Assembly: GCA_025526915.1 (NCBI GenBank)
Contig: JAHLKH010000080.1
Span: forward strand, 1 to 64,000
DNA length: 64,000 nt
Direction of reading: 5' to 3'
DNA from: Entophlyctis helioformis
Taxonomy: Eukaryota; Chytridiomycota; Chytridiomycetes; Chytridiales; Chytriomycetaceae
Shown here: piece by piece, positions 21,023 to 29,796 of the stretch
Position numbering within the stretch: the stretch's first letter is position 1
Layout of the letters: each line of letters begins with the position of its first letter
Translations under genes and position numbers: made by a program
Notes under the pieces: model-generated
Seen by the model: only the letters and a program-made list of their open reading frames with translations
The model's database searches: none
Told to the model about the DNA's origin: nothing

Positions 21023-21052
<30 letters not shown>
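20949..21052. repeat. (CA)n microsatellite, interrupted
   Basis: About 104 bp of CA dinucleotides with interruptions of ACAACAC and CACCACACC type. The homologous place in the left arm (11909-11945) has only about 18 GT units, so the tract expanded or contracted after the duplication. Confidence 0.95.
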
Positions 21053-21054
<2 letters not shown>

Positions 21055-21270
21055 CTGTTTCCGCCGTTTCTCGCAGATCGTCTCCGCCTGTCGCAATGCA
21101 TACTGATGCAGCATCCTGCGTTTATTCTTCCCTTGTGTGGCAGCACGGCAGTGACAGCAGCCAAGGGGCAATGGACAGACAAGATCCCCAAAGAGTAACA
21201 GTAATCAATGTAATGTAGAGAGTGGCAGATACATGAGATGGAGGAGCAGCTTGACAGCGAGAGAGAGAGG

Positions 21271-23430
21271 TTACTCCATGTCCGAGTCATTGTCCTCTTG
21301 CACGATGCGGCGCTGGCGGGGCGGCAGAGACTGCGAGACAGACGGCTCGCGTGCAGGCGTGAACGGAGGCGTGGCCGGCGCAGGGCGATCGATGGGCGAC
21401 GATGGCAGCTGCTGCAGAGGCTGCGACTGCGGCTTGGGCGACCCAAGGACCGGCGATCGGGGCGACGGCGCAGTCGCATCGCTGTTGCTGGCAGTGCGGA
21501 TCGACTGCAGCCATGCACGTGTCGAGCTGGTCGATGTCGATGCAGCGCCAGCTGGCGTGGTGGATGCGGGACGAGTGGGAGGACCAGTTGAGCTGCGAGC
21601 CGGTGAGGATGCAGCAGAACGCGCAATCTGGTCGAGGGGCTGCATGTCGAGCACAGCGGCAGACTCGTCCTCGTCTTCAGCGTCCCAGCGCAGTCCGCGC
21701 ATGTTTGAATGCGGTCGCAGAGCGGCGGCATCCGTCTTGGAGGACACGATGCTCTCGTCACCCTCGAACCATCCAAGGGCAGGTGCCCGCCCGCCCATTG
21801 CGGCTCCATCGACTCCAATGCCGCCGAGGCCGAGATCCTCGCTGCTGCCGCTGGTTTTGAGGATGTTGCTCGTGTTGTACTTCCTGCCAGGCGATGTGGC
21901 AGAGGCAGCAGAGGCGGAGCCGTTGGGCGACGACGAAGGCAGACCGAGCCACGATGCCGTCTGCGACAAGAACGCGCCAGCCATTTCGGGCACAGCCATG
22001 GATCGCCTGTTGGGCGACGCTGTTGCCTTGGGAGGAGGCAGGGGCGAGGGCTTGCCTGGAGCCGACGGCCGCCAGCCAGGGATGTTTGCGTTGGCGTTGC
22101 CGACCAGCTCAGCCGGGTCCTGCTCGTCGTCGCCAAGTGGAACAAGACTGTCGTCGTCACCAAAGCTCGACTCGTTCATGTCTTCCATGGCAAACAGACT
22201 CGAGCTGCTTCCCGTCTTGGACTTTGGTTTCTGCGCCTGCTGTGTCTTTGGCTGCTGCGACTGGCGTTTGAGAGCCTTCTCGAGCTGGCGACGCTCTTCG
22301 GCCTCTTCCTCGGCCGCGGCGATCTCGGCCTCGAGGCATGCGAGCTCCCAGCCACGCGACGTCTTGCGGCGCACGTTGCGCATGCCCTCGAACGCGCCAG
22401 AAGGTGCCATGAAGCGCCACCACGCAAAGCCGTCGCCGAGACCGTCGCGCTCTTGGGGCGGGCGATCCGTGTCCGAGTCGTAGTCCGAGTCGTCGTCCCA
22501 GACGCGGTGCACAAACTCCATTGGCCAATAGTCGTGCCAGTCCATCTCATGAAGCCGCAGCCGACGATCGTCGCTGTCCTTGTTGCTGTCGATGTTGCCG
22601 TCGACGTTGCTGGCCGAGGGAGAAGCGTCGGGCAGGCCCATCGAGGGCACGAGCTCGAACATGTCGCGGATCTCACGGTCGCCGTCACGCATACCGGCAG
22701 CGATCTGGCTGGCCATGAAGCCCAGCGTGGATCCAAGCGCATCGTTGAGGTCCAGCACCTCGCGACGCAGCCTGTTGGTCATCTGGCGAGCCACCTGCAG
22801 CTCGTCGGTGACGTCGTCAAAGGTCACGACGCTCTGCGTGTCCTCGAGGTCGCTGTCGCCACCAGCTGCTTGGTGCGTGGGCGACCCTTGCAGAAAGCTT
22901 GACATGGACAGGCGGCGTGCGCTGGAGCCGATGCTGGTGCCCTGGCGCACAATGTAGGTGGATCCGTTGGGGTTGACCGGCCCGCTGAAGGCGGTGCCGC
23001 TTGCTGGTGACGGGCCGCTGCTGCTGCTGCCGCCGAGGGCAGCGCCAAGGCCCAGGCCCGAGAGGAACTGGGTCGAGCGTCGCTTGCGGAACTGGTTCAT
23101 GCCGTCGGACAGCGGGTTGGACGGCTGCCGGCGAGCGGCATCAGCAGGCGGGAGGGGAGGGGCGGACGGCGACGGCGACACAGACGTTGGGGAGGAGCTG
23201 CTGCTGGTGCTGGTGCTGCTGGTGCTGCCGCCGCTGAGGATGCCGGACACGAGCGAGAACATGCTCGAGCCGACCGTCACGGGGCTGGGCGGCTGGTGTG
23301 GCTGCTGCTGCTGCTGCGTCTGGTTCTGCTGCTGAAACACGAGGCGCTGCAGCTGTGCACGCAGCTGGGCGGCCTCTGCGCGGGCCTGGTCCAGCTGGTC
23401 CTGCAGCGGGATGGGCGGCAGTTGCGACAT
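21271..23430 (-). CDS. Hypothetical low-complexity protein with N-terminal and central coiled coils
   Basis: An intronless frame of 719 aa starting at 23430 (MSQLPPIPLQDQLDQ). I do not recognise it. Residues 8-40 are a short coiled coil followed by poly-Gln (QNQTQQQQQPHQ). Long Ser/Thr/Pro runs follow. A conserved-looking central block covers about residues 195-400: a helix DDVTDELQVARQMTNRLRRE, LNDALGSTLGFMASQIAAG, an aromatic stretch DWHDYWPMEFVHRVW with Asp-rich DDDSDYDSDTD, WWRFMAPSG, and a Glu-rich helix LEAEIAAAEEEAEERRQ. The C-terminus is Ser/Pro-rich and ends acidic. No membrane segment. It could be a cytoskeletal or trafficking scaffold, but this is only a guess. The codon pattern is that of its neighbours, so the frame is likely real. 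Confidence 0.7.
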   Translation of the reverse strand: MSQLPPIPLQDQLDQARAEAAQLRAQLQRLVFQQQNQTQQQQQPHQPPSPVTVGSSMFSLVSGILSGGSTSSTSTSSSSSPTSVSPSPSAPPLPPADAARRQPSNPLSDGMNQFRKRRSTQFLSGLGLGAALGGSSSSGPSPASGTAFSGPVNPNGSTYIVRQGTSIGSSARRLSMSSFLQGSPTHQAAGGDSDLEDTQSVVTFDDVTDELQVARQMTNRLRREVLDLNDALGSTLGFMASQIAAGMRDGDREIRDMFELVPSMGLPDASPSASNVDGNIDSNKDSDDRRLRLHEMDWHDYWPMEFVHRVWDDDSDYDSDTDRPPQERDGLGDGFAWWRFMAPSGAFEGMRNVRRKTSRGWELACLEAEIAAAEEEAEERRQLEKALKRQSQQPKTQQAQKPKSKTGSSSSLFAMEDMNESSFGDDDSLVPLGDDEQDPAELVGNANANIPGWRPSAPGKPSPLPPPKATASPNRRSMAVPEMAGAFLSQTASWLGLPSSSPNGSASAASATSPGRKYNTSNILKTSGSSEDLGLGGIGVDGAAMGGRAPALGWFEGDESIVSSKTDAAALRPHSNMRGLRWDAEDEDESAAVLDMQPLDQIARSAASSPARSSTGPPTRPASTTPAGAASTSTSSTRAWLQSIRTASNSDATAPSPRSPVLGSPKPQSQPLQQLPSSPIDRPAPATPPFTPAREPSVSQSLPPRQRRIVQEDNDSDME

Positions 23431-23975
23431 GCGGGGATGTAGTGGGATGTGCTGGGATGTGTGCTGGGATGTGTGCTGGGATGTGTGTGCACTGCGGGCC
23501 GAGTCTATGCGGCAGGCACGAGTGGTGCTTTGTGCGTGCTTTGTGCGTGCGTGTGTGCTTGTGTAAGGCGGGCAAGGTGCACAGCCAGCAACCCCGCCCT
23601 TGTCTATGATGGCTTACGATGGCTTACAAAGGCGCGATGGCGCCGATTGCTCCGTCGGCGACTCGGCGCACTTGTCGGCGACTGGCCGTCTGTCTGTCCG
23701 CCAGTATGGTCGGCGTGGTCTGTCTGTCTGTCCGTCAGCGTGGCCGGCGTGGTCAGCAGGGCGGGCTGCGCGGCGTCGGTGCAAGGGCCTGCGTGGGTGC
23801 AAGGGGCTGCAGACGCGGAAGCGGAAGCGGCGCTTGGTCAGCCACACGCGCTCGAGCGGATCTCCGAGCGCGTCTCTTCGAGCCCGCGTATCTACGAGCC
23901 CGCGCGTCTGCCTGCCTGCCTGTCTGTCTACAAAAGGCCTCTCGCCCCCCGCCTGCACGCGCACACGCAACTGCG
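23431..23975. other. Intergenic region with short tandem repeats
   Basis: This lies between two divergent genes. It holds repeats of a GGGATGTGTGCT unit around 23432-23482 and GTCTGTCTGTCC/GGCGTGG runs around 23690-23760. No convincing gene or RNA is seen; an open frame continues upstream of the next gene's ATG but has no initiator with good context and no similarity. Confidence 0.5.
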
Positions 23976-25310
23976 ATGCTCGCTCGTGCATTCTCGCTCA
24001 CCTCGCTTGTCTCGTCGCTTGTCTCGCTTGTCTCGCTGGCGTCGGTCGCCGTCTCGGCCCAGCTCGTCGCCGTCTCCGCCGCTGACCTGCAGCCGGCCGC
24101 CTCGCCCGCCGCGCTCGCCGCGCTCGCCCCGTTCGCAGACCCGCCCGCCCCGTGCAGCAACGCCTCGTCGCCGTTCACGCGCGCGTCTCCCGCCGCCCTC
24201 GCCCTCGGCTTCCCGTCGCCGTGCCACTACCTGTGGCACATTGTGCCCGCCGACTTCGACTCGCTCGCTGCGGCCCATGCTGCTGATGTTGCTGCTGCTG
24301 CCACGCCGCCTGCCCTCGACGCCGTGCACGCCGATGCCCTCACGCACCACGCAGGCACCACCACGTGCGTGCCTGACACGGACCCGCTCGACTTTGCCAG
24401 GCGCTCGCATCCCGCCAGCGCCACCACCGCCGCTCCTCTGGCCGCCCCCCTCGCGCCTCTGCCGCACATGCACCACCACGGCTCGCCCTTGAACCGCCCC
24501 GAGTCCGCCACGCCGCGTGAGACACTGGCCAAGCGCGAGATGCCCGAGACCGCCCAGCAGAAGCACCCGCGCTCGTCGCTCGTCTTCCACCTCGCATTCA
24601 ACACGGCCGGGAGCGTGCTGGTCATGACCGCCATCGCGTACGTCATCCAGTACTGCCAGGACACGCTCGCCGCCCATCCGGACGCCTTCCCGCGCTTTCC
24701 CATCCTGCGGTCGCCTGCTGCCCCGCGACCCAACCCGCTCACCTGCTTCGCAGGCATGGCCGTCCTCTTTGGCATTGCCATGGCCGTGATGGGCATCACG
24801 ATCTCCAACCCGCTCCCGTCCTCCATCGCGTCGTACCTCGGCCGCTTAGCACTGACCGTGATGGTCTACGACTTGGGCATCTACATCGTGCACTCGATGC
24901 AGCACACCGTGCCTGCTGCCATCCAGTTCCACAAGATCCACCACCGCGTGCCGCTCTTTGCCTGGGACGTCATCAACGCCGACCACGCCGACTTTCTCGA
25001 GGCCTTTCTCCCGATCCTGATCGTCCCCTGGCTCTTCTCCTTCAACATTGTCGAAGTATGGGTGCTGACGTTTGTCCTCGAGGTCCATGGCGCCATCACC
25101 CACTCGGGCTGCAGCATCCCTGCTCTGGACAAGCTCGACTTTGTGCTGGTCGGCCCCCGCTTCCACGCTGTCCACCATGTCATGCACAAGAACAACTACG
25201 GCGTGCTGTTCACGCTGTGGGACCAGATCTTTGGCACGGCCGTGCCCGTTGCCGAGGCCGACCAGCGTCTCTGGCGTCGCGCTTCGTCTGACACTGTTCC
25301 ATCCATGTGA
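23976..25310 (+). CDS. Fatty-acid hydroxylase/sterol desaturase superfamily membrane protein
   Basis: An intronless 444-aa protein. The start at 23976 (MLARAFSLTSLVSSLVSLVSL) gives a signal peptide; the next ~170 residues are Ala/Pro/His-rich and variable. The C-terminal 230 residues hold membrane segments (SVLVMTAIAYVIQYCQ, GMAVLFGIAMAVMGITI, LALTVMVYDLGIYIVHSM, FLPILIVPWLFSFNIVEV) and His-box candidates: HSMQH, HKIHH and FHAVHHVMHK. These fit the di-iron clusters of the C-4 methylsterol oxidase / C-5 desaturase / fatty-acid 2-hydroxylase superfamily. The substrate cannot be assigned. A cleavable signal peptide and long luminal N-terminus are unusual, since most members start with a short cytosolic tail. 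Confidence 0.75.
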   Translation: MLARAFSLTSLVSSLVSLVSLASVAVSAQLVAVSAADLQPAASPAALAALAPFADPPAPCSNASSPFTRASPAALALGFPSPCHYLWHIVPADFDSLAAAHAADVAAAATPPALDAVHADALTHHAGTTTCVPDTDPLDFARRSHPASATTAAPLAAPLAPLPHMHHHGSPLNRPESATPRETLAKREMPETAQQKHPRSSLVFHLAFNTAGSVLVMTAIAYVIQYCQDTLAAHPDAFPRFPILRSPAAPRPNPLTCFAGMAVLFGIAMAVMGITISNPLPSSIASYLGRLALTVMVYDLGIYIVHSMQHTVPAAIQFHKIHHRVPLFAWDVINADHADFLEAFLPILIVPWLFSFNIVEVWVLTFVLEVHGAITHSGCSIPALDKLDFVLVGPRFHAVHHVMHKNNYGVLFTLWDQIFGTAVPVAEADQRLWRRASSDTVPSM

Positions 25311-26130
25311 CCAACCCACTCGTTCCAGACCTTGTCCAATGTTTCTGTTGTCAAATGAACCTCTGTTGCATTCCTTCACCTTTTGAATGACATCAGCAGG
25401 CGGCGAATGACGTCGATCAAGTGTGAGAGTGAGAGACAAGTCGTGGCGAGTATCGCAGCAGTCGGCACTCATCACCGCTTCCACTATCACAGACAGCACT
25501 GGGACTGCAGCAAGGCACAAAGCACCGCAGTCCAGTCAGCATGTGAGTCGCGTTGTGAATGCGCGTTTGGCTGGCGAGGCTCGCGTGGCTGGTGAGGCGG
25601 CTGTTGCATGGCTTGGCTGCAGACTGCCTGCTGCTGTTGTGATGCGCATGCTCTGCATGCTGCTCGTGTCTGCTCGTGTCTGCCTGTTGCGATCTCTGCA
25701 CTCTCTGCACATGCCGCACATGCCATGTCATGCCTTGTGTGTTGCGGCTCTGCTGTGCGGCTGCCGTTGCCATTGCTCAACTGCATGGCATGGCATGGCA
25801 TGGCATGGCATGGCATGACACGAGTCGCAACACAGATCTGGTGCTCCATGCCTCGCAGCTGCTGCAGAGCATCTCTGCAACCCTGCCAAGGCACGCCAGG
25901 GCACACCAGCCGACTGCTGAACACGATGCCTGTCTCGCCACACCGCCGCGTGTTCTGTCGTGTATTCTCATCGTGTTCTGCCAACCAACACGCTGACGTC
26001 ATTGCACTCCTGCCTTGCTCTCTCACTCTCTCTCGCTCTTCTGAATCCATGCGGCCGCTTGCTGCATCCAGACAAGCCAGCCAGCCAAACCAAGTCAACC
26101 AAGGACCCCTCAGAACGCTGAACCGCACCA
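25311..26130. other. Intergenic region, 0.8 kb, with CATGG pentamer repeat
   Basis: I see no gene here. A tandem CATGG run lies at about 25785-25817. Several patches (GATCTCTGCACTCTCTGCAC near 25690; ACACCAGCCGACTGC near 25905) resemble 28047-28115, which hints at an old shared non-coding segment. The right end is the 5' flank of the LRR gene. Confidence 0.45.
25785..25817. repeat. (CATGG)n tandem repeat
   Basis: Six to seven tandem units of the pentamer GGCAT/CATGG. Similar short CATGC/CATGG runs occur in introns near 37030 and 61525. Confidence 0.9.
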
Positions 26131-27670
26131 ATGAGTCTCGCTGCCGACTGCGCCATCCTTGGCACTGCCTTTCCCACCATCTCTCAGGCACAATCACCAG
26201 CTCGTGTTGTACAACGACAGTTTCTGGTATAGTCACCTGCGCCGGCAACCGGGTTATGCGAGTGTAAGTTGATCATGCCACTGGCTGCTTGTTGATGGTT
26301 GCATTACTGCACATCTGACATCCATCACACGCTTTACAGATACTTGCAATCACAGACTTTGACTGGAAGTATTCCTGATCTGACCGGTCTGACTGCATTA
26401 CAATGGCTGTAAGCCTGCTCATCTTGCAATGTGGTTCGTGGCTTCAGGACACGAGACTGATTGTTGATGGCATGCTTTGTGATGTATAGGTATCTCAGTA
26501 ACAACCAGTTGACTGGATCAATCCCATCGACTTTGGGCAACTTGACGTCATTGAGGAACCTGTGAGTCTTTGTTGCACATGCATGTCGCAGTTGGGCCAG
26601 CAATGCTAATCTCGTGATACTGGCAGGTATCTGCAATACAACCAGTTGACTGGCACGATTCCATCGAGCCTTGGTAACTTGAATGCTCTTACTGTTTTGT
26701 CAGTACTCGACGAGCTGTGTCCCCATTGATGCACTTGGGTTTGGAAACTAACGGCGATTCTTGTAGACAAGTCCAAAACAACCAGTTGACCGGATCTATC
26801 CCTGCTGAAATATTCAGCCTGCCCAACTTAAGCTATCTGTTCGTGACCTCGCATCATCTGCATTCTGCTGACAACGACACACTGACATGCACCTGACACT
26901 CGCTCGTGTAGGAACTTTCAAAGCAACGCGGGGTTGAATGGACCGCTGCTCTCCTTTGGTTCTACGCTGACGAGTTGTTATGGAACGGGCACAAGCGTGT
27001 GTCTTGCTGCTGGACGCACTGGACATGCTTGTGGCATTACGACGCAATGTACGCATGCGTGGCTGTTGTGAGTGGCTTCATGTGCACGCGATGATGCTGA
27101 CATGCGTGGATGCACACACAGGTCCTGTCACGACGTCCACGGTTGCGACAACCACCACTGTGCCTCCCACAACAACCTCGGATGCTCCAATGTCGACAAC
27201 CACCACGTTGGGCTTCAACCACGACCATCCCATCGAGCACGGCTGTGCCTGCCACATCGACTTTATCCGATGTGACATCTTCAACCATCTCGTCAAGCTC
27301 AAGTGTGCCTCCCACATCGACATCATCAGCTGCGACATCGTCCACTGTTGTGTCAAGCACCACAGCCTCAACTTCGTCAACAGCCGCATCAAGCTCGACT
27401 GTGCCTCCAACATCGACTGCCACATCAACCACTGCGATCCCCACAACGACCACCTCAGCCACCACGTCTCGCACAACTGTGCCTCCAACAACGACAACCA
27501 CTGCGAGCCCGCCAGGTTACATTCCACCGACTGTCACAACAACGACAGTAGCTCTTCCAACCAGGACCGGTCTCACGAGTGCTGCAGATGGACGCACCGC
27601 CAGCCGTCCATCCACCGCCACGCTGTCGATCTGCCTGGCCGTGTCGCTCTTCTTTGTCGTCTTTATCTGA
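26131..27670 (+). CDS. LRR surface protein with Thr/Ser stalk and GPI-like tail, frameshifted (copy 1)
   Basis: Exons fit at about 26131-26263, 26340-26408, 26490-26561, 26627-26698, 26767-26838, 26912-27048 and 27122-27670. Exons 3-5 are each exactly 72 nt and encode one 24-residue repeat (YLSNNQLTGSIPSTLGNLTS type), all split in phase 2. A Cys-bearing cap (LTSCYGTGTSVCL, GHACGITTQC) and a ~180-residue Ser/Thr/Pro stalk follow; the end LSICLAVSLFFVVFI looks like a GPI-attachment signal. Two breaks are visible. Near 26190 the N-cap (DCAILGTAFPTI) and SSCCTTTVSGIVTC are in different frames. Near 27212 an extra G, relative to the paralogue at 62816-64000, shifts the stalk frame. The true start and signal peptide are not clear. 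It may be a pseudogene or carry consensus errors. Confidence 0.65.
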
Positions 27671-28214
27671 TGCTCTTCCATCCATCCATCCATCGTGTGT
27701 GTCTTTCTGTTATTCTTCTCTCTTCTATTCTCTCAAACATGGTGCCATTGCTCCTGGACCATCGGCAGTGTGCCATGGCATGCATGCACCACAATAATGA
27801 ACAATCCTCTGATCCCGCAACCATCCCCAGCAGATGCACCGTGAGTGATGGATCAGCTTACACGGGCATCTCGACACCGTACTTTGTCTCGTCGCACACC
27901 AATGCGTGTGCAGTGGCTGCCGTGTCCAATGCCACAACACCTGGCTGCTACGAGACAGCCACATCGCACATCAACACATACAGCAGGAGCGTCGGTCTGG
28001 CGTTTGTTGTGGCGTGTGTGGCACTGGGCGGCAGTGTTGCTGCTGCGATATCTGCACTCTCTGCGCACGCCACGCAGCCTGCCACGCCTCGCCAGTGCAC
28101 GCCAGCCGACTGCAGACCACCACTCACCCAAAGCCCCCGCCACACAAACGACGCCGCGTCTCGCGTGCCCAAGTTGCCCCAGCCAGACGCGACATCATCG
28201 CCCGGTCCACACCA
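27671..28214. other. Intergenic region between LRR gene and TMEM97-like gene
   Basis: The first ~70 bp still match the 3' flank of the second LRR gene (reverse complement of 62740-62815). The rest holds no gene I can support; an open frame crossing it is a read-through of the LRR frameshift. Confidence 0.5.
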
Positions 28215-29033
28215 ATGTCGACGCCACGCCCGCTGCCTTACGCTCTGTCCGCAGCCGCCACGCTTGCCGCCGCTCGCCCGCAGTCGGTGTCGCTCATGGA
28301 GCGGCCGCTGGACATGCTCATGGCCATCTTCTTTGCCATCCACATCTTCCCGTCGCTCGTCTTTGCGCCGCAGGTCGCCCTCCCGCCGCACCTGGCCGCG
28401 GCCTATGTGCCCGTCAAGGCCAGACTGGCGCTCGAGGGGGCCGTGGCTGGCACCGGCGACCCGTTCCTGAGCATGGCGCTGGGCAGTGCGGAGGGAGGCG
28501 CGGCCCGTGAGCCGTGGATGGCGGGCATCTTCACGGCCGAGGTGGTGCTGCAGCTGCCGTTCTTCGTGTACGCCATCACGGCGCTCTGCATGAGTGAGTC
28601 GTCACTCGCTGTGTGTGCCTGTGTGTGTGTGTGCCACAGCAGCCGACTGACCCGACCCATTCCCCGCAGACTGGAAGTCGTTCCGCATCCCGGCCATCAT
28701 CTACGCAACGCACTCGCTCACCACACAGATCCCGATCATGGCCGAGCTGCTGTACGGCCGCTCGGCGCTCTTTGCTCCCGGCGGCCCGTTCGCCGGCCAG
28801 GACGAGCAGGCGATCCGCACGACCTGGGTGCCATGTACGCGCCGTTTGCCGTCTTCCCGCTCATCCTCCTGGTGCAGCAGGTGTTCTTCAACGTCGTCGA
28901 TCCCAGACGGACGGTGCTCACGGTGGGACAGAACGGCATCATCACGGCGTCGAAGCTGCAGCAGGGCATTCGGCCCAGCATGGTGGGCATGGCGACGTCG
29001 TCGGCTGCGGATCTGGATGCCAAGACCAAGTAG
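28215..29033 (+). CDS. TMEM97/EXPERA-family (sigma-2 receptor-like) membrane protein, apparent frameshift
   Basis: Exon 1 is 28215-28593 and exon 2 starts at 28670 (junction TALCMNWKSFRIP). The protein has four predicted helices, with the family marks ERPLDMLMAIFFAIHIFPSL, a DPFLSM acidic motif, FTAEVVLQLPFFVYAI and RIPAIIYATHSLTTQIP. EXPERA proteins bind sterols or act as sterol isomerases in the ER. Near 28828-28833 the frame changes: RTTWV lies in one frame and AMYAPFAVFPLILLVQQVFF in another, as if one G were missing from GTGCCATG. The fourth helix and a C-terminal tail follow in the second frame to the stop at 29033. With the shift repaired the protein would be about 247 aa, a little longer than TMEM97 (about 176 aa). 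Confidence 0.8.
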   Translation: MSTPRPLPYALSAAATLAAARPQSVSLMERPLDMLMAIFFAIHIFPSLVFAPQVALPPHLAAAYVPVKARLALEGAVAGTGDPFLSMALGSAEGGAAREPWMAGIFTAEVVLQLPFFVYAITALCMSESSLAVCACVCVCHSSRLTRPIPRRLEVVPHPGHHLRNALAHHTDPDHGRAAVRPLGALCSRRPVRRPGRAGDPHDLGAMYAPFAVFPLILLVQQVFFNVVDPRRTVLTVGQNGIITASKLQQGIRPSMVGMATSSAADLDAKTK

Positions 29034-29116
29034 ACGCGGCTGTGAGAGAGAGTGTGTGTGTGACTGGCTGGGCTGGGCTGGGCTTGTAGACACGGGCCAA
29101 TGAAGAGATCTCTGTG

Positions 29117-29575
29117 TCATATCCGCTTCCAGAGTCGGCGTCTGTTTATTGGTGTGCCAGCCGTGGCTGTCGTGGCTGTCGTGGCTGTCGTTGGTGTGCT
29201 GCTCGCACCAGCATCAACAGCCGTGGCAGTGGCCGTGACTGCGACCGCGTCTCTGTTGCCACCGACGCTCGTGTGTGTGAGCTGCGCCGTCCCTGCCGTG
29301 TCTGCATGCCGCCGTGTGCGCTCGCCTGCCTGCCCGCCCCCAGCGGCAGCCACCGTCTGCTGCTGCAGCCCTCGTCCATGCCGCATGCCAGCCACAGGGA
29401 CTTGGCCAGTATCCGCCGCGGGAACGCTCGCTTCGGACACAAGGACGGGCGGCTTCTGCACGAGCATGGCGATGGTCGACCACAGGCTGGTTGCCATCAT
29501 CACGAGCACAATGGCACGGGCAAGCAGCGGCCGTCTGGGCATGTATCGGCACAGCAGATACGCAATGACAACCAT
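29117..29575 (-). CDS. Possible small type II membrane protein
   Basis: A 152-aa frame between TMEM97 and the glycosyltransferase. It begins MVVIAYLLCRYMPRRPLLA and has a hydrophobic segment RAIVLVMMATSLWSTIAMLV, then an Ala/Thr-rich tail ending in a basic NRRRLWKRI. I do not recognise it. The + strand has a competing open frame over the same bases. No homologue or splice site supports either, so this is tentative. Confidence 0.3.
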   Translation of the reverse strand: MVVIAYLLCRYMPRRPLLARAIVLVMMATSLWSTIAMLVQKPPVLVSEASVPAADTGQVPVAGMRHGRGLQQQTVAAAGGGQAGERTRRHADTAGTAQLTHTSVGGNRDAVAVTATATAVDAGASSTPTTATTATTATAGTPINRRRLWKRI

Positions 29576-29796
29576 CTGTTGCTGTTGATGCGGCTGTTGC
29601 GGCTGTTGCTGTTGCTTCTGGCTGGCGGTGGTTGGCAGTCAACCTCGCTCACACACTCGCTCGCTCGCCCTTCTCCATGTTGCCATATCGCGCTTATGGT
29701 GCCAGCTGAGCCACGCAACAATAATCATCAATCATTGTCGCTCAAAGCACGACCCGCACACCGCGCATCTCGCGTTTACCATTCCCCAAAACATGT

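Larger units (their letters stand above)
19361..21165. repeat. Right arm of 1.7-kb inverted duplication
   Basis: Reverse-complement partner of 11797-13530. It is slightly longer because the CA repeat has expanded (20949-21052 against 11909-11945). The coding parts differ by a few substitutions and by loss of three codons near the end of REEP. The 5.8-kb spacer holds the ArsC-like gene, PSF1 and an F-box/ankyrin gene, so recombination between the arms would invert those genes. Confidence 0.9.

Noticed and set aside
20949..21052. CA tract as a telomere-like or origin element
   Set aside because: It is a plain dinucleotide microsatellite in a gene's 3' flank, with a short counterpart in the other arm.
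11797..21165. Composite transposon
   Set aside because: The inverted arms contain host genes with introns and no transposase, and no target-site duplication is evident at the edges.
25311..26130. tRNA or other structured RNA in the 0.8-kb gap
   Set aside because: I could not find a cloverleaf or internal promoter boxes by eye; only CATGG repeats and low-complexity sequence are apparent.
27700..28470. Long plus-strand frame joining the LRR stalk to the TMEM97 region
   Set aside because: It arises only because the LRR frame is shifted; the translation has no stalk composition after 27212 and overlaps TMEM97 in a different frame.
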